Below, piece after piece: positions 62,225-64,000 of a DNA stretch of 64,000 bases. This DNA is from Flavobacteriales bacterium (GTDB lineage: Bacteria > Bacteroidota > Bacteroidia > Flavobacteriales_F > PHOS-HE28). How positions within the stretch are numbered: position 1 is the stretch's first letter; each line of letters opens with the position of its first letter. Position numbers and translations under genes: made by a program. A model generated the notes under the pieces. It had not been told where the DNA came from and ran no database searches. It saw only the letters and a program-made list of their open reading frames with translations. Location of the stretch: assembly GCA_016703105.1 (NCBI GenBank), contig JADJCS010000008.1, positions 62,001 to 126,000 on the forward strand, given 5' to 3'.

Positions 62225-62238
62225 ATGATTTTCGTCAT
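62225..62238 (-). promoter_or_regulatory. CRP/FNR-type operator ATGAT-TTTC-GTCAT in an AT-rich island
   Basis: An inverted repeat with one variant base, 50 bp upstream of the lysyl oxidase-like start at 62175. The surrounding 62210-62390 is markedly AT-rich compared with the rest of the window, as expected for a strong promoter region. The site would control the downstream polyferredoxin-cytochrome genes if they are co-transcribed. Confidence 0.55.
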
Positions 62239-62434
62239 ATTTTTGTTGCACATGATGTCAGCACCATCACTTTCGGACCAATCCGACATTATCCATATAT
62301 CATTGCACATTTCTCTATCCAAAGCTCCGCGCTCCACGATACAGTCGCTTTCAATATATATGCGATGCATCATTTATTGATCAACAACAATGGACTTGCT
62401 TCGCGACACGCTCAGACACTTCGATACCATGACC

Positions 62435-63178
62435 ATGAACCTTCGCCGCTTTCCGCCACTCCTCATCGTCGGCCTCTCCATTCTCAGCGGCGCTTGCCAA
62501 AAAGATGAGGACGATCCGCCCGCCCCGACACCAACTTCCGTTGCAGTGGCCTTGAAGGTGGAGCACCATATGGACGGTGTCCCGTTGATCTTCGATACCA
62601 TCCTGTATACCACTGCCGCCGAACATGCCTATAGTGTATCACGGCTCGAGTACTATCTCAGTGAGATCATCCTCTTCGGTGCGGGGAGCACGCCCAACGA
62701 CACACTTCGCGGTCCTTACTACGTGAACGGCAGTGGCACCACCTCTTTCACCGTAGGTGAGCTACCTGCAGCAGAATACAGCGGCGCCGCACTGCTGCTC
62801 GGCCTGCCGCAGGAGCTGAACGTGACCGGTGGACTGCCCAATACCATGGAGAATGTGAACATGGCCTGGCCCGACCCGATGGGAGGTGGTTACCATTTCA
62901 TCAAGTTCGAGGGACATTTCCTTGACGGAGCGACAGCTACCGGGTTCGCTATGCACGTGGGCAACAACACGTACCTGCCACATGCGGCACTCGGCCAGTC
63001 ATTCACGCTCGATGGCAGGTCAGGCACGCTCGCGATCCGCTTCAACCTGAACGAGTTGTTCCGTACTCCGCACACCTATGACCTGTCCACAGGCAACTAC
63101 TCCATGGGCGACATGATGCTCATGGGCCAACTGCGGGACAATGCCTTTGATGCGTTCACCATCGAATACCGGCCATGA
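62435..63178 (+). CDS. MbnP-family copper-binding lipoprotein
   Basis: The protein has 247 residues from the ATG at 62435 (MNLRRFPPLLIVGLSILSGA); ATG at 62429 is an alternative. Lipobox ILSGACQKDED. The mature part matches the MbnP family: YSVSRLEYYLSEIILFG, YYVNGSGTTSFTVGELPAAE, GGGYHFIKFEGHF and RFNLNELFRTP. In methanobactin-associated systems MbnP works with the di-haem protein MbnH. The stop overlaps the start of the MbnH-like gene, so the two are coupled. Confidence 0.85.
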   Translation: MNLRRFPPLLIVGLSILSGACQKDEDDPPAPTPTSVAVALKVEHHMDGVPLIFDTILYTTAAEHAYSVSRLEYYLSEIILFGAGSTPNDTLRGPYYVNGSGTTSFTVGELPAAEYSGAALLLGLPQELNVTGGLPNTMENVNMAWPDPMGGGYHFIKFEGHFLDGATATGFAMHVGNNTYLPHAALGQSFTLDGRSGTLAIRFNLNELFRTPHTYDLSTGNYSMGDMMLMGQLRDNAFDAFTIEYRP

Positions 63179-64000
63179 TGCGCGATCCAGACCTCCTGAC
63201 ATTCACCCTCCTGGCCTTGCTTACCGCCTGTCGGCACGACCGTGCCGAAGATCTCGGTCCCGCAGGTCCTTCGGTCACTCCCTACGAACTGGGACGGCCC
63301 TACTACTTCCCCGAACTACAGATACCGGCCGACGATCCGCTCACCGTGGAGGGCATCGCACTAGGGCGTCGGCTCTACTACGATCCCATCCTCTCCACCG
63401 GTGGCCCTTTGGCCGGCTTATCCTGTTCGTCCTGCCACAACCAGTCCCTATCGTTCTCCGTTCCGAACAATGGGCCATCCGTACTACCCCATGTCAATCT
63501 CGCTTGGAGCCGGAACTTTCTGTGGAACGGCAAGGTGCAGGGAGACTTGGAGGACATCATGTGTTTCGAGGTCGAGGAGTTCTTCCAGGTGGATCTGAAC
63601 GTGCTACGCAACCATCCTGTCTATCCTGACCGGTTCCGCGACGCGTTCGGAGAAGTCGAGATCACAGGAACGCTCGTCGAGAAGGCGCTCGCTCAGTGGT
63701 TCCGCCGGTTGGTCTCATCGAATAGTCGATTCGACAGCTACCTGCGCCACGAGATCGAGTTCACCACCTCGGAGTTCAATGGTATGATGGTCTTCATGAC
63801 GGAGACCGGCGATTGCTTCCACTGCCACGGTATTCCATTGATGACCGACAATGCCTTCCACAACATCGGCTTGGACTCCGCTTTCACACCTGCCGATCAA
63901 GGGCGGTACCTGGTGACAGGCGATCCCGCCGATCTCGGTGCGTTCAAGGCACCGACCCTGCGCAACGTGGCCCTTACGGCGCCCTACATGCACGATGGCA
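63178..64000 (+). CDS. MbnH/cytochrome c peroxidase-like di-haem protein, truncated by window edge
   Basis: ATG at 63178, sharing a base with the mbnP stop; another ATG is at 63175. Lipobox LLALLTACRHDR. The MauG/CcpA family layout is present: YFPELQIPADDPLTVEGIAL, GRRLYYDPILSTGG, first haem LSCSSCHNQSLSFS, LAWSRNFLWNGKVQGDLE, second haem TGDCFHCHGIPLMTDNAFHN and FKAPTLRNVALTAPYMHDG at the edge. About 274 residues are visible and the C-terminus lies beyond 64000. Linkage to mbnP suggests an MbnH-type enzyme that oxidises a Trp in MbnP rather than a true peroxidase. Confidence 0.88.
   Translation, partial: MRDPDLLTFTLLALLTACRHDRAEDLGPAGPSVTPYELGRPYYFPELQIPADDPLTVEGIALGRRLYYDPILSTGGPLAGLSCSSCHNQSLSFSVPNNGPSVLPHVNLAWSRNFLWNGKVQGDLEDIMCFEVEEFFQVDLNVLRNHPVYPDRFRDAFGEVEITGTLVEKALAQWFRRLVSSNSRFDSYLRHEIEFTTSEFNGMMVFMTETGDCFHCHGIPLMTDNAFHNIGLDSAFTPADQGRYLVTGDPADLGAFKAPTLRNVALTAPYMHDG

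Noticed and set aside
1..64000. CRISPR array, transposon or prophage
   Set aside because: No regularly spaced repeats, transposase, integrase or phage structural gene was seen on either strand.

Overview
The window comes from a high-GC member of the Bacteroidota, most likely a Flavobacteriales-type lineage. The evidence is: several secreted proteins ending in type IX secretion (T9SS) C-terminal sorting domains; a CcoN-CcoO fusion in the cbb3 oxidase operon; a clade II (Sec-exported, DxHH-motif) NosZ with Bacteroidota-style nos neighbours; a single-chain alpha/beta 2-oxoacid dehydrogenase E1; and at least one TAnnTTTG promoter element. No tRNA, rRNA, CRISPR array, insertion sequence or phage region was recognised.

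Layout. 1-15 kb is mostly housekeeping or secreted material: delta-60-repeat surface protein, YceI, Gre-like factor, papain-like protease, TPR/adenylate cyclase remnant, E1 dehydrogenase, class V aminotransferase, EamA transporter, PQQ-type sugar dehydrogenase. 14.6-22.4 kb is a stress and regulation block: universal stress protein, TerB-like protein, PNPOx-like protein, Hsp20 remnant, release-factor-like protein, then a coupled operon of a cysteine-dioxygenase-like protein, a PAS histidine kinase and a receiver-CRP/FNR regulator, followed by HMA, rhodanese and DUF2892 proteins. 22.4-28.7 kb is a complete cbb3 oxidase operon (ccoS-NO-Q-P-G-H plus a TauE/SafE-like protein). 30.4-37.4 kb is a nitrous-oxide-reduction operon (cytochrome c, nosZ, membrane-NosL fusion, nosD, nosF, nosY, fasciclin lipoprotein). 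37.6-39.4 kb carries a His-rich membrane protein and an Rrf2 regulator. 39.7-47.1 kb is a TetR-controlled RND efflux operon. 47.2-64 kb carries two T9SS multicopper oxidases, a heparinase-like protein, a divergent NorB/NorC pair, the di-iron NO-damage repair protein RIC, a cytochrome c / DUF5777 / polyferredoxin-TPR cluster, a lysyl-oxidase-like surface protein and an MbnP-MbnH pair.

How it fits together. The genes describe low-oxygen respiration with N2O as electron acceptor, NO handling and copper handling. No nitrate or nitrite reductase is visible here, so the window supports N2O/NO reduction rather than full denitrification. The main unifying signal is a set of inverted repeats TGAC-N4-GTCA (or a one-base variant), almost all intergenic and typically 46-73 bp before a start codon. 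At least a dozen transcription units carry one: usp, terB-like, the small basic protein, baeRF-like, the CDO-HK-RR operon, the DUF2892-rhodanese operon, cco, the 37.6 kb membrane gene, both multicopper oxidases, RIC, and the lysyl-oxidase/polyferredoxin unit. The receiver-CRP/FNR protein at 18488-19549 is the obvious candidate reader. A second motif, CGGAC-N6-GTCCG, lies before the nos operon and before the fasciclin gene and may be the Rrf2 operator. The NorB homologue aligns gap-free with canonical cNOR over the FeB region as I recall that sequence, yet it has Asn for one FeB His, Val for the key Glu, and Met for a low-spin-haem His.

Caveat. At least ten genes are broken by single-base shifts, several in homopolymers (extra G, C or A). 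This pattern looks like residual sequencing error. Two other genes (cyclase, Hsp20) have lost internal segments of roughly 40-80 codons. Reading frames should be confirmed before calling any of these pseudogenes.
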